Source: Oceanospirillaceae bacterium (GTDB lineage: Bacteria; Pseudomonadota; Gammaproteobacteria; Pseudomonadales; Balneatricaceae). From it: DNA of 44,716 nucleotides. Under the pieces are notes generated by a model. The model had not been told where the DNA came from, did not search any database, and saw only the letters and a program-made list of their open reading frames with translations. The stretch is from contig JABSRA010000037.1 in the NCBI GenBank assembly GCA_013215445.1, positions 1 through 44,716 on the forward strand. Direction: 5' to 3'. Positions 34,010-43,613 of this stretch are shown here, piece by piece. A program made the translations under genes and the position numbers. The stretch's first letter is position 1. Each line of letters starts with the position of its first letter.

Positions 34010-35461
34010 ATGAGCACCACTAAACTTAGCAACACTGATCTATGTCAGCTATTCAGGGAGTTTATCGCAGCCGAATATGTGATAAGTGACGCTGAAACCA
34101 TGCGACCTTACGAGTGTGATGGTCTGGCGATGTACTGCGAGATGCCGATCGCGGTATTGTTACCTGAAACGGTAGAACAGCTGCAACAGGTATTGCAAAT
34201 CTGCCATCGCTACAGTATCCCCGTGGTGGCCAGAGGTGCGGGAACGGGCCTCTGTGCAGGTGCAATGCCTGATGCTGCGGGGGTGGTGCTCTCTCTGGCT
34301 AAATTTGATCAAATCATTGCTATTGACCCCCAGTCACGCATCGCCGTACTGCAGCCTGGTGTGCGCAATTTAGCCATCAGTGAAGCGGCGCTGGAGCACG
34401 GTCTCTATTATGCCCCCGACCCCTCCTCGCAGATAGCATGCACCATTGGCGGCAACGTTGCTGAAAACTCAGGGGGCGTACATTGCCTCAAGTACGGTCT
34501 CACCGTGCACAATGTGTTGAGTGTTGAAATGCTCACCGTTGCCGGTGAATTACTCTGCCTGGGCAGTGATGGCCTAGATAGCTGTGGCTTTGATCTACTG
34601 GCGCTGATCAATGGCTCAGAGGGGCTATTGGGAATTATCACCCAGATCAAGGTTAAGTTGTTGCCTATCCCCGAGAGAGCGCAGGTGGTGATGGCTGCAT
34701 TTGACAGTATTCAACAAGCTGGCGACTCGGTGGGGGCGATTATCGCTGCGGGTATGATACCCGCGGGTTTAGAAATGATGGATAGCCATGCCATATCGGC
34801 CGCTGAAGACTTTGCCCAGGCAGGTTATCCTAGAGATGCCACGGCGTTACTGCTATGCGAAGTAGATGGTACTCACGAAGAAGTGCAGGAGAACATCGAG
34901 CGGGTTGAGAGTATTTTTCAAAACCTGGGCGCGACGTCGGTAAAAACCTCGCAGAGCGAAGCTGAGCGGGCACTGTTGTGGAAGGGCAGGAAATCGGCTT
35001 TCCCCGCGATTGGGCGTATCTCCCCCGACTATTATTGTATGGATGGCACTATCCCCCGGGGTCAGTTGGCCTATGTCTTAAACAAAATGCAGGAAATGTC
35101 ACAGCATTACGGCTTGCGCGTGGCGAATGTATTTCATGCAGGAGATGGCAACTTGCACCCCCTGATATTATTTGATGCGAATATACCCGGTGAGTTTGCC
35201 AAGGTTGAAGAGTTCGGTGGAAAAATACTAGAGCTCTGTGTTGAAGTCGGTGGCTGCATCACCGGCGAGCACGGAGTTGGTGCCGAGAAAATGCGGCAAA
35301 TGCCGGTGCAGTTTTCCGCGCTCGAATTGCTGCAATTTGCCGCGATTAAAACAGCGTTTGACCCCGGGGGAACACTCAACCCGGGCAAGGGCATACCGAC
35401 ACTGCGTTGGTGTCAAGAATACCGTTCCATTGAACTGCAAAAGGTCGCTAATCATGGCTGA
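34010..35461 (+). CDS. glcD: Glycolate oxidase FAD subunit GlcD
   Basis: 483 residues with an N-terminal FAD-binding type-4 domain (PVVARGAGTGLCAGAMP near residue 73, the PDPSSQIACTIGGNVAENSG stretch near 139) and a C-terminal FAD-oxidase domain (NVFHAGDGNLHPLILFD near 375, GCITGEHGVGAEK near 418). It oxidises glycolate to glyoxylate together with GlcE and GlcF. GGGGG precedes the ATG. It overlaps the next gene by 8 bp. A (D)-lactate dehydrogenase role is the usual alternative, but the intact GlcE-GlcF partners favour glycolate. Confidence 0.94.
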   Translation: MSTTKLSNTDLCQLFREFIAAEYVISDAETMRPYECDGLAMYCEMPIAVLLPETVEQLQQVLQICHRYSIPVVARGAGTGLCAGAMPDAAGVVLSLAKFDQIIAIDPQSRIAVLQPGVRNLAISEAALEHGLYYAPDPSSQIACTIGGNVAENSGGVHCLKYGLTVHNVLSVEMLTVAGELLCLGSDGLDSCGFDLLALINGSEGLLGIITQIKVKLLPIPERAQVVMAAFDSIQQAGDSVGAIIAAGMIPAGLEMMDSHAISAAEDFAQAGYPRDATALLLCEVDGTHEEVQENIERVESIFQNLGATSVKTSQSEAERALLWKGRKSAFPAIGRISPDYYCMDGTIPRGQLAYVLNKMQEMSQHYGLRVANVFHAGDGNLHPLILFDANIPGEFAKVEEFGGKILELCVEVGGCITGEHGVGAEKMRQMPVQFSALELLQFAAIKTAFDPGGTLNPGKGIPTLRWCQEYRSIELQKVANHG

Positions 35462-36512
35462 TATAATCGCAGCATTAATAAACCAGGTAGAGCAGGCGTA
35501 CCAGTCTCAGCAGCCGTTAGAAATTGTCGGCGGCGCGAGTAAAAAATTCATCGGTAGACAACCCGTGGGTGAAGCCTTAAACACAGCTGAGCACTGCGGT
35601 ATTATCAGTTATGAGCCGGTGGAATTAGTCATCACCGCCCGGGCGGGAACGCGTATCAGCGAACTCACTGCGGTACTCGCTGAGAATAATCAAATGTTGG
35701 CTTTTGAGCCTCCGTGTTTTTCTTCGAGTACCACCATAGGCGGCACCTTGGCCTGTAATCAATCGGGGCCAGCACGGCCTTGGGCGGGCTCGATTAGGGA
35801 TCATGTATTGGGGGTGCGCTTGATTAATGGTCGGGCCGAGCACTTGAAGTTTGGTGGGCAAGTGATGAAAAACGTAGCGGGCTATGACGTGTCTCGACTG
35901 CAGGCGGGTGCCATGGGCACCCTAGGTGTCATCACTGAAATCAGTCTTAAGGTGATGCCCAAACCCGCTGCAGTCGCAACCTTAGTCTGGGAAATGCCTG
36001 CTGACGAGGCCATTGTCTTGATGAGTGAGCTCAGCGCTACCGCTAAACCTATCTCAGCTGCCTGTTGGTGCCAGGGTAAATTGTATGTGCGCTTATCGGG
36101 TACCTCGTCTGCGGTTGAGGCGACGAAAAAGCAGTGGGCGAGAGCCGTTAAAGAGGACGGTGACTTTTTTTGGCAACAGTTGAGAGACCAGCAATTAGCC
36201 TTTTTTAATAGAGCGGCGCCCCTATGGCGTTTTTCAATTAACCCAGCGGCGCAAATCCCACGTTTAGATGCGCGCTCTATTATCGATTGGGGCGGGGCGC
36301 TGCGCTGGTACCAAGGCACTGAACAGCAACAAGACATGGAGCAATTGGCTGGCCAGGCCCATGGACAAGTCAGTCTATTTGCCGGGGGTGAGCGAAAAGC
36401 AGAGGTGCTGCACTCAACCCCTGCGCCGCTGCGTGGAATACAAAAAAAGCTGAAAGAATCCTTCGATCCAAAGGGTATCTTAAACCCAGGTCGACTCTAT
36501 AGCTGGATGTAA
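35454..36512 (+). CDS. glcE: Glycolate oxidase FAD-binding subunit GlcE
   Basis: 352 residues starting at ATG 35454, inside the last codons of glcD (8-bp overlap). The larger frame from 35238 is only glcD read in another frame. A type-4 FAD domain is visible in LEIVGGASKKFIGRQP, ITARAGTRISELTAVL, TIGGTLACNQSGPARPW and VMKNVAGYDVSRLQAGAMGT, all standard GlcE segments. It ends FDPKGILNPGRLYSWM. GlcE is the second flavin subunit of the membrane-associated glycolate oxidase. The overlap with glcD and 8-bp gap to glcF show tight coupling. Confidence 0.93.
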   Translation: MADIIAALINQVEQAYQSQQPLEIVGGASKKFIGRQPVGEALNTAEHCGIISYEPVELVITARAGTRISELTAVLAENNQMLAFEPPCFSSSTTIGGTLACNQSGPARPWAGSIRDHVLGVRLINGRAEHLKFGGQVMKNVAGYDVSRLQAGAMGTLGVITEISLKVMPKPAAVATLVWEMPADEAIVLMSELSATAKPISAACWCQGKLYVRLSGTSSAVEATKKQWARAVKEDGDFFWQQLRDQQLAFFNRAAPLWRFSINPAAQIPRLDARSIIDWGGALRWYQGTEQQQDMEQLAGQAHGQVSLFAGGERKAEVLHSTPAPLRGIQKKLKESFDPKGILNPGRLYSWM

Positions 36513-36520
36513 GGACGTTT

Positions 36521-37735
36521 ATGAAGACTGATCTAATTCCATTGTATAAAAATTCAGCGGCGGGCCTTGAGGCTGAACAAATTTTACGAAGCTGTGTGCA
36601 CTGTGGCTTTTGCAATGCCACTTGTCCTACCTATCAAGAGCTCAATGATGAACGAGATGGACCGCGCGGGCGGATCTACCTGATTAAACAGCTGCTAGAA
36701 GGGGGTGAGGTGAGTCGCAAAAGCCAGCTTCACCTAGACAGATGTCTGACTTGTCGAAGCTGCGAGACCACTTGCCCCTCTGGGGTTGAATACGCCAAGC
36801 TATTAGATTTTGGTCGTATTGAAATGGATAAAAAAGTAATCCGTCCGATACAGGAACGCTGGTTGCGCTGGGCATTGAGACAAGTTCTGCCCTATACCCA
36901 TCGATTTAACGCGTTGCTGAAAATAGGCCAACTGCTAAAACCTGTCCTACCTAGGCAGATCCAAGCTAAAATTCCCGCTAGGCGCACAGTGACTTATCAC
37001 TGGCCAACCCGCCAACATGCTCGAGTCATGTTGGTGCTGGCAGGCTGCGCCCAACCTGCGGCAACTCCCGCCACCAATATAGCCGCTGCACGAGTGTTGG
37101 ATAAATTGGGAATTTCCTTAATAGAACAAACCAAGGCTGGCTGTTGTGGGGCGTTGAGTTATCATTTAGGTGCGCATGAAGAAGGTTTAAACTTTATGCG
37201 GCGCAATATCGACGCTTGGTGGCCTGCCATTGAGGCGGGTGCAGAGGCAATCGTCATGACTGCCTCTGGCTGCGGCGCGATGGTGCAAGATTATGCCTAT
37301 GCCCTGCGCCACGATCAGCAGTATGCGCAAAAGGCTGAAAAAATTAGTCAGATGAGTAAAGATATCAGTGAAGTACTGATCGGTGAAGACTTGAGTAAAC
37401 TCTCGGTATCGCCAGCTTCAGGAAAGATTGCCATACACTGCCCCTGTACATTACAGCATGCCATGGGGCAGGGGGATAACGTTACCACTATTTTAAAGCG
37501 CGCTGGCTTTGCATTGGCCATCACCAAAGATAAACATCTGTGTTGTGGCTCAGCAGGTAGTTATTCGATCCTGCAGCGAGATTTGAGCCAAAAGCTCTTA
37601 GACAAAAAGATGTTGGCCTTAAGTGTGGATAATCCGGTTCGTATTGTAACTTCTAATGTTGGCTGTCAATTACACCTCGAGTCTAAAGCCAAGGTGCCGG
37701 TGCAGCATTGGATAGAGTTGTTAGAGAGTGATTGA
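36521..37735 (+). CDS. glcF: Glycolate oxidase iron-sulfur subunit GlcF
   Basis: 404 residues with two 4Fe-4S motifs in the N-terminal part (CVHCGFCNATCPTY near residue 27 and CLTCRSCETTCPSGVEYAKL near 77) and two CCG domains in the C-terminal half (KAGCCGALSYHLG near 205, KHLCCGSAGSYSI near 339). It carries electrons from GlcD/E to the respiratory quinone pool. The gene starts 8 bp after glcE. A tandem 8-bp repeat and a bidirectional terminator follow it. glcG and malate synthase glcB, often neighbours in enterobacteria, are absent. Confidence 0.95.
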   Translation: MKTDLIPLYKNSAAGLEAEQILRSCVHCGFCNATCPTYQELNDERDGPRGRIYLIKQLLEGGEVSRKSQLHLDRCLTCRSCETTCPSGVEYAKLLDFGRIEMDKKVIRPIQERWLRWALRQVLPYTHRFNALLKIGQLLKPVLPRQIQAKIPARRTVTYHWPTRQHARVMLVLAGCAQPAATPATNIAAARVLDKLGISLIEQTKAGCCGALSYHLGAHEEGLNFMRRNIDAWWPAIEAGAEAIVMTASGCGAMVQDYAYALRHDQQYAQKAEKISQMSKDISEVLIGEDLSKLSVSPASGKIAIHCPCTLQHAMGQGDNVTTILKRAGFALAITKDKHLCCGSAGSYSILQRDLSQKLLDKKMLALSVDNPVRIVTSNVGCQLHLESKAKVPVQHWIELLESD

Positions 37736-37751
37736 GTTAGAAAGTTAGAGA

Positions 37752-37799
37752 GCTGGAAAGCTGGAAAGCTGGAAAGTTGGAAAGCTGGAAAGCTGGAAA
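37752..37799. repeat. Six tandem copies of GCTGGAAA
   Basis: An uninterrupted 48-bp array of six 8-bp units (the fourth reads GTTGGAAA) lies 16 bp after the glcF stop and before the terminator, so it would be transcribed in the glc 3' end. Each unit carries GGA, and AGCT-GGAA-AGCT can form small hairpins. Diverged units flank the array on both sides. Confidence 0.85.
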
Positions 37800-37823
37800 A
37801 TTACAAAGCTAGAGAGCTTGCAT

Positions 37824-37853
37824 AAAAAAACCAGATCATTTGATCTGGCTTTT
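37824..37853. terminator. Bidirectional terminator between glcF and icd
   Basis: Seven A, then CCAGATCA, a short TT loop, TGATCTGG and a C followed by five T. The stem is perfect and it can serve both convergent genes. Confidence 0.9.
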
Positions 37854-37870
37854 TCGATACAGGCTAGTCT

Positions 37871-40090
37871 TTATTTAAAAGACGCGTTTAAAGTAGCACT
37901 GGGGCGCATTACCGCTTCGATCTTGCTCGGTGTTGCGTGGTAGTAACCATCTAAATCAGCAGGCTTGCCCTGTACGCTGGTGAGTTCTGCAATGATTTTA
38001 GCTTCATTGCTCGCCAGGGTTTTAGCTAATTCAGTAAACTTAGATGCTAACTCAGTATCATCAGTTTGTGTGCTGAGTTCTTGTGCCCAGTATAGACCTA
38101 GGTAGAAGTGACTGCCGCGGTTATCTAGTTCACCGGTTTTGCGCGAGGGAGACTTGTTCTCTTGCAGCAATTTAGTGGTGGCTAAATCTAGTGTTTTAGA
38201 CAAAATAGCCGCTTGAACATTACCGTTCTTCAGGCTCATCTCTTCAAGGGACACAGCGAGAGCCATAAACTCACCGAGTGAATCCCAGCGCAAGTGGTTT
38301 TCTTGCTGCACTTGCAATACGTGTTTAGGTGCAGATCCGCCAGCACCTGTCTCGTACATACCACCGCCTTTAAGCATAGGTACGATAGAGAGCATTTTAG
38401 CCGATGTGCCAAGCTCCATAATAGGGAACAGGTCAGTCAAATAATCGCGCAAGACGTTGCCCGTGACAGAAATAGTGTCTAAGCCGCGAACTTGGCGTTC
38501 CATCGAGTAGCGAATCGCCTGATTGTATTCCATGATAGGCAGTTCAAGGCCATCAGTATCGTGGTCTTGTAAATAGCTATGCACTTTTTTGATTAATTCA
38601 CGATCGTGTGAGCGCTCATCATCTAGCCAAAAAACTGCAGGCACTGATGTTTGGCGAGCGCGGTTAACGGCTAACTTAACCCAATCACGGATCGGCTCAT
38701 CTTTAGTTTGGCAAGCTCTCCATAAGTCGCCTTTTTCTACCTTGTGCTCCATTAATACGGTGCCGTTGCTATCGACAACACGCATCGTACCGGCTTCACT
38801 CATTTCAAAAGTCTTGTCGTGTGATCCATACTCTTGGGCTTTTTTGGCCATCAAGCCCACGTTAGGCACTGTACCCATAGTGGTTGGATCAAAAGCGCCG
38901 TTAGTTTTACAGAAGTTGATGGTCTCTTGGTAAATACGCGCATAAGTACTTTCTGGCATGACCGCTTTAACATCTTTAGCTTGGCCATCAACGCCCCACA
39001 TTTGACCGCCATTGCGAATCATAGCCGGCATAGAAGCATCGACGATGACATCACTAGGTACATGTAGGTTAGTGATACCCTTATCTGAATCAACCATGGC
39101 GATTTCAGGTCGCGAGTCAAAACAGGCTTGGATATCAGCTTCGATTTCTTTACGCTGTGCCTCTGGTAAATCTGCAATTTTTTCGATGACGCTACCAAAG
39201 CCGTTATTTGGGTTAACCCCAATTTTTGCGAACAAGTCACCGTGCTTGGCGAACAAGTCTTTAAAGAATACGGTGACTGCGTGGCCGAAGACGATAGGGT
39301 GTGAAACCTTCATCATGGTGGCTTTAACATGCAGAGACCACATTATATTGTTTTGCTTGCAGTCATTTAATGTCTCTTCAAAGAATTCACGCAGCGCGCT
39401 AATGCTCATCGACATCGAATCTAAAATCTCACCACTTTCAAGGCTTAGCTCTTTCTTAACATCTACCGCGCCAGAAGCTGCTACAAACTCGATGCGAACG
39501 TCGGTGGCTTTATCGGTAGTGATAGATTGCTCAGAGCTAAAGAAGTCACCATTGCGCAGGTAATCAGCGTGTGACTGGGATGCTTTGCTCCAGACTCCCA
39601 TAGAGTGGGGGAACTTGCGAACAAAGGCTTTAACGGCAGGGGGGGCGCGACGATCTGAGTTGCCCTCACGTAGCACTGGGTTTACCGCACTGCCTAATAC
39701 TTTCGAGTATTTAGCAGTAATGGCTTTTTCTTCAGCGGTGATAGCTTTTTCGGGCAGTGCGGGAATATTGTAGCCCTGGCCCTGTAATTCGGCAATACAC
39801 GCTTTAATTTGTGGTATAGAAGCACTGATGTTCGGTAGCTTGATGATATTAGCAGCAGGATCTTGGGTTAACTGACCTAAGAATATTAGTCCGTCTTCTA
39901 CTTGTTGCTCAGCCGTTAGGTTCTCAGGGAACGTCGATAAAATACGCGCGGCCAGTGAGATGTCGGTTAACGTAACATCGATGCCAGCGGCAGAAGTAAA
40001 GGTTCTTATTAAAGGCAGTAATGAATAAGTGGCTAGCGCAGGTGCTTCATCGGTAAGCGTATAATAAATAGTGCTGTTGTTAGCTGTCAT
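37871..40090 (-). CDS. icd: Monomeric NADP-dependent isocitrate dehydrogenase
   Basis: 739 residues, the size of the monomeric (type II, about 80 kDa) enzyme, not the 416-residue dimeric Icd. Segments characteristic of the monomeric class include the N-terminal [35 protein letters not shown] near residue 143, [16 protein letters not shown] near 350, [18 protein letters not shown] near 500 and [20 protein letters not shown] near 575. It converts isocitrate to 2-oxoglutarate and supplies NADPH. A TGGGGTC ribosome site lies just before the ATG. A 12-bp palindrome ATTGTCGACAAT occurs about 200 bp upstream. Confidence 0.97.
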   Translation of the reverse strand: MTANNSTIYYTLTDEAPALATYSLLPLIRTFTSAAGIDVTLTDISLAARILSTFPENLTAEQQVEDGLIFLGQLTQDPAANIIKLPNISASIPQIKACIAELQGQGYNIPALPEKAITAEEKAITAKYSKVLGSAVNPVLREGNSDRRAPPAVKAFVRKFPHSMGVWSKASQSHADYLRNGDFFSSEQSITTDKATDVRIEFVAASGAVDVKKELSLESGEILDSMSMSISALREFFEETLNDCKQNNIMWSLHVKATMMKVSHPIVFGHAVTVFFKDLFAKHGDLFAKIGVNPNNGFGSVIEKIADLPEAQRKEIEADIQACFDSRPEIAMVDSDKGITNLHVPSDVIVDASMPAMIRNGGQMWGVDGQAKDVKAVMPESTYARIYQETINFCKTNGAFDPTTMGTVPNVGLMAKKAQEYGSHDKTFEMSEAGTMRVVDSNGTVLMEHKVEKGDLWRACQTKDEPIRDWVKLAVNRARQTSVPAVFWLDDERSHDRELIKKVHSYLQDHDTDGLELPIMEYNQAIRYSMERQVRGLDTISVTGNVLRDYLTDLFPIMELGTSAKMLSIVPMLKGGGMYETGAGGSAPKHVLQVQQENHLRWDSLGEFMALAVSLEEMSLKNGNVQAAILSKTLDLATTKLLQENKSPSRKTGELDNRGSHFYLGLYWAQELSTQTDDTELASKFTELAKTLASNEAKIIAELTSVQGKPADLDGYYHATPSKIEAVMRPSATLNASFK

Positions 40091-40557
40091 ATTGACCCCA
40101 AGACGATTAATTGGTGAGTTAACTAATTTAAATATATGATTTTATTGAATAAGTAACAAAGTTGCCGATTTGGTAATTTTGCTAGCTAGAAACATAAATG
40201 TAGCCAATTTTGTCGCTAAAAAGGCCAAAATCGACTATCTAAGTAATTAACGAGCGCATTATAAGGGTTATTTTGTAAATAAACTACAAGATTGTCGACA
40301 ATTGTTGAGCTTTATAGGGCGAATTTTATGGCCAAGCCCCCTTAAAATACGCCCTTAGGGCATGCCTTACAATAGAAGGCTAAAAAATAAGGATAGGAAT
40401 AGGTACTATTAAAGTTCGGTGCTATAATACGCGACTTTTCTTTGTAGGCTAGGTTTTAGTATAGTTGTCAATGTCGGTTCATGCCAATCGAGACTCGCTA
40501 TAAACCTTAACGTTAAGCTGCAAAATATCATTTAATTTACAATATCGGAATACTCCA
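40091..40557. promoter_or_regulatory. Divergent control region, icd / ybiT
   Basis: 467 bp, AT-rich. It contains the perfect palindrome ATTGTCGACAAT at 40291-40302, whose TTGTCGACAA core also occurs upstream of prpE (10454-10463). Otherwise no gene or repeat seen. Confidence 0.5.
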
Positions 40558-42150
40558 TTGCTCGTATCTTCTAATCTCAGCATTCAGTTTGGCGCTAAGC
40601 CATTATTCGAAAACGTATCAGTTAAATTTGGTGGCGGCAATCGCTATGGTTTAATTGGCGCCAACGGTTGTGGCAAGTCGACCTTAATGAAAATTTTAGG
40701 CGGTGAGCTAGAACCATCGACAGGTAACGTCGCCACGGATCCAGGCGAGCGCATGGCCAAGTTGGGCCAAGATCAGTTCGCCTTTGAAAGCAACTCGGTG
40801 ATTGATACCGTGATCATGGGTAATAAAGAGCTGTGGAAGGTAAAAGAAGAGCGCGATGCTATTTATGCCAACCCAGAGATGACTGAGGCAGATGGCATCA
40901 GAGCTGCTGATCTTGAGGGTGAATTCGCCGAATTAGATGGCTACACTTCAGAGTCTCGTGCGGGCGAACTATTGTTAGGCGTGGGTATCCCCACCGAGCA
41001 ACACTTCGGTTTAATGAGTAGCGTGGCACCGGGTTGGAAATTGCGGGTATTATTGGCACAGGTATTGTTCGCCGACCCGGAAATCATGTTATTAGATGAG
41101 CCGACCAACAACTTAGATATAGACACCATCCGCTGGTTGGAGAGCGTGCTCAACGAGCGCAATTGCACCATGGTGATTATCTCTCACGATAGACACTTTT
41201 TAAACAGTGTCTGCAGCCATATGGCCGATTTGGATTACGGTGAATTACGCGTTTACCCGGGCAACTACGATGAGTACATGACGGCTTCAACCATGAAGCA
41301 AGAGCAGCTACAATCGGATAACGCCAAGAAAAAAGCGCAGATCAATGAGCTTAAAGCCTTCGTCAGTCGTTTCTCGGCGAATGCTTCTAAATCGAAGCAG
41401 GCGACTTCACGTTCCAAGCAAATCGATAAAATTCAGCTGGCTGAAATCAAGCCCTCTAGCCGTCAAAACCCGTTTATCCGCTTCGAGCAGGAAAAGAAAC
41501 TGCACCGCTTGGCGGTAGAAATAGAAGGTCTGGGCAAAAGCTTTGATCAGCCTTTGTTTGAAAACTTAAATCTAATGATTGAAGTGGGCGAGCGAGTGGC
41601 GATTATCGGTCCTAACGGTATCGGTAAAACCTCACTGTTGCGCTGTCTACAAGGTGATTTATTACCGACTGCCGGTGAGATTAAATGGTCTGAGAACGCC
41701 GATATAGGCTATTACGCACAAGATCATTCCTCGGATTTCGAAGAAGACAAACTATTGTTAGATTGGATGGGCCAGTGGAGTAAAGAGGGTGATGACGAGC
41801 AAGTGATCCGCGGTACGCTCGGTAGACTGCTTTTCTCCCAACAAGATATTCACAAGTCGGTCAAAGTTATTTCCGGTGGTGAACAGGGGCGTATGTTGTT
41901 CGGCAAGCTAATGCTGAGTAAGCACAATGTACTGTTGATGGACGAGCCAACCAACCACTTGGACATGGAATCAATCGAATCCTTGAACTTAGCATTAGAT
42001 AACTACAAAGGCACCTTGATCTTTGTCAGTCACGACCGTGAGTTCGTCTCTTCACTGGCCACGCGTATATTAGAAATCACCCCGCAAGGTGTGGTTGATT
42101 TTCGCGGTGACTACGAAGAATACTTAAAAAGTAAAGAGTCTTCGAAGTAA
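40558..42150 (+). CDS. ybiT: ABC-F family ATPase YbiT
   Basis: 530 residues closely matching E. coli YbiT throughout. TTG start at 40558 gives [20 protein letters not shown], the conserved N-terminus; CGGAA lies 8-10 nt upstream. Two ABC domains without membrane segments: Walker [10 protein letters not shown] (about residue 36) and GPNGIGKTS (near 350), Walker [11 protein letters not shown] and [10 protein letters not shown], and an inter-domain linker rich in charged residues ([17 protein letters not shown]). ABC-F proteins act on the ribosome; YbiT's exact role in translation is not settled. It is divergent from icd. Confidence 0.95.
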   Translation: MLVSSNLSIQFGAKPLFENVSVKFGGGNRYGLIGANGCGKSTLMKILGGELEPSTGNVATDPGERMAKLGQDQFAFESNSVIDTVIMGNKELWKVKEERDAIYANPEMTEADGIRAADLEGEFAELDGYTSESRAGELLLGVGIPTEQHFGLMSSVAPGWKLRVLLAQVLFADPEIMLLDEPTNNLDIDTIRWLESVLNERNCTMVIISHDRHFLNSVCSHMADLDYGELRVYPGNYDEYMTASTMKQEQLQSDNAKKKAQINELKAFVSRFSANASKSKQATSRSKQIDKIQLAEIKPSSRQNPFIRFEQEKKLHRLAVEIEGLGKSFDQPLFENLNLMIEVGERVAIIGPNGIGKTSLLRCLQGDLLPTAGEIKWSENADIGYYAQDHSSDFEEDKLLLDWMGQWSKEGDDEQVIRGTLGRLLFSQQDIHKSVKVISGGEQGRMLFGKLMLSKHNVLLMDEPTNHLDMESIESLNLALDNYKGTLIFVSHDREFVSSLATRILEITPQGVVDFRGDYEEYLKSKESSK

Positions 42151-42243
42151 AGGGTAATAATCAGCCGTTGCAGATGACTGTTTGCCTGGTTAAGCAGCCT
42201 TTTATCAGGCGGACAGCAGCTTCAGCGGCGTAGAGATAAAATC

Positions 42244-43338
42244 ATGACAGATTCTCAAACACCACCAAAATCGATGTACATCAACTGGTTCCCCGGGCAC
42301 ATGAACAAAGCCCGCAATGAAATAGCCGAGGTGATGAACGACGTAGATATGGTCATCGAAGTGCTAGATGCACGCCTGCCTATGTCTAGCCAAAATCCGA
42401 TGATTAAAGATTTAAGGCAGGGTACCCCCGTGCTTAAATTATTAAACAAACAAGACTTGGCCGATCCTGAAATTACCCAGCAATGGGTCGATTACTTTAA
42501 TGCGCAAGAGCATGTGCAAGCCTTTGCTATCGACATGGGCAATAAAAAACTGATTGCTAAAATCCCCGGCATCGCCAAGGAGATGGCGCCGATTCGGATT
42601 CGCAATGATCGGCCGGTACGGGTGATGATCATGGGTATTCCCAATGTGGGAAAATCGACCATGATCAATGCGTTAGTCGGTAGAAAGATTGCTAAAGTTG
42701 GCAATGAACCTGCCGTCACTAAAAAACAGACGCGCTACACGCTTCCCAACGGTATCGTGTTAATGGACACCCCGGGCATGTTGTGGCCAAAAATTGCCGA
42801 TTTCGACTCGGGCTATCGCCTGGCAACCAGTGGGGCGATTCGCGATACCGCGGTAGAGTATCAGAGCGTGGCTCTGTACGCCGCCAAATTTATGATGGAT
42901 AAATACCCACAGCGCATGCTTGAGCGCTACAAGCTGACAGAACTGCCCGAAACTGACTTTGAAATGCTCAGAATTATCGGTGCTAAGCGCGGGGGCTTAC
43001 GCCCCGGTGGTAAAATTGATATGCACAAGGCGTCCGAAGTGATGATCCATGATATTCGTGGATCTAAACTGGGTCTAATCAGCTATGAAACAGTCGCCCA
43101 GTGGCAGGAAAAGTACGACCAGCAAATGCAACAGCGGATTGAAGATCAGCTTGAGTTAGAGCGCCAGCAAGTAGAGCAAGATATTATAGATACCGAGCGA
43201 GACAAGCGCGATGCGCAGCGTCAAGCTTATAAAAAACAGAATGCTATCGATGATGCGCGCGAAGACCGCGAGTCAAACGAAAAGAAAGCACAAAATACTA
43301 GCATACAAAATAGAGGTGATGAAAATGTCACGCAGTAA
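42244..43338 (+). CDS. ylqF: Ribosome-biogenesis GTPase YlqF/RbgA
   Basis: 364 residues, longer than the usual 280-310. The GTPase motifs are circularly permuted as in the YlqF/YawG class: G4 NKQD near residue 65, then G1 GIPNVGKST near 134 and G3 DTPG near 177. INWFPGHMNKARNEI at the N-terminus is diagnostic. It assists late 50S subunit assembly. The C-terminal 70 residues are an added Gln/Arg/Asp/Glu-rich predicted coiled coil (KYDQQMQQRIEDQLELERQQ and onward). Its end overlaps the start of the next, lysine-rich gene. Confidence 0.92.
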   Translation: MTDSQTPPKSMYINWFPGHMNKARNEIAEVMNDVDMVIEVLDARLPMSSQNPMIKDLRQGTPVLKLLNKQDLADPEITQQWVDYFNAQEHVQAFAIDMGNKKLIAKIPGIAKEMAPIRIRNDRPVRVMIMGIPNVGKSTMINALVGRKIAKVGNEPAVTKKQTRYTLPNGIVLMDTPGMLWPKIADFDSGYRLATSGAIRDTAVEYQSVALYAAKFMMDKYPQRMLERYKLTELPETDFEMLRIIGAKRGGLRPGGKIDMHKASEVMIHDIRGSKLGLISYETVAQWQEKYDQQMQQRIEDQLELERQQVEQDIIDTERDKRDAQRQAYKKQNAIDDAREDRESNEKKAQNTSIQNRGDENVTQ

Positions 43339-43603
43339 GAAAAAACGTACCGGCTTAATGACTATCCTAGATCGTAAACCGAGCAAAAGTGAATTTTTAG
43401 AAGATCCAGAAAGCAAAGAGAGTCGCAAGAAAAAGGCGATGGCCGAAAAAAAGAAGCCAAAATCTATCTATCAAAAAGAGCGGACTCAACTAAAGGATAA
43501 AGTGGCGGCTGCCGCTAACTTGGTGCAGACGCCTAACGGTCGTCTAGCCGCAAAAATAAAAGCAATAAGTGCTAAAAAACAAAAAGATACAGCTGAATCT
43601 TAA
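43325..43603 (+). CDS. Lysine-rich small protein of unknown function
   Basis: About 92 residues starting at ATG 43325, 8 nt after AGAGG; an ATG six bp earlier is too close to that site. The start lies inside the 3' end of ylqF (14-bp overlap), so the two are translationally coupled. The product is very basic and low in hydrophobics (MSRSKKKRTGLMTILDRKP; AEKKKPKSIYQKERTQLKDK), like ribosome- or nucleic-acid-associated proteins. I recognise no family. The coupling to a 50S-assembly GTPase suggests a ribosome-related role, which is inference. Confidence 0.7.
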   Translation: MSRSKKKRTGLMTILDRKPSKSEFLEDPESKESRKKKAMAEKKKPKSIYQKERTQLKDKVAAAANLVQTPNGRLAAKIKAISAKKQKDTAES

Positions 43604-43613
43604 TTAAAAAACT

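Noticed and set aside
35238..35453. N-terminal extension of GlcE
   Set aside because: It only re-reads glcD in another frame; the ATG at 35454 gives the normal GlcE N-terminus.
37752..37799. CRISPR array
   Set aside because: The units are 8 bp and directly contiguous with no spacers, and no cas gene is present.
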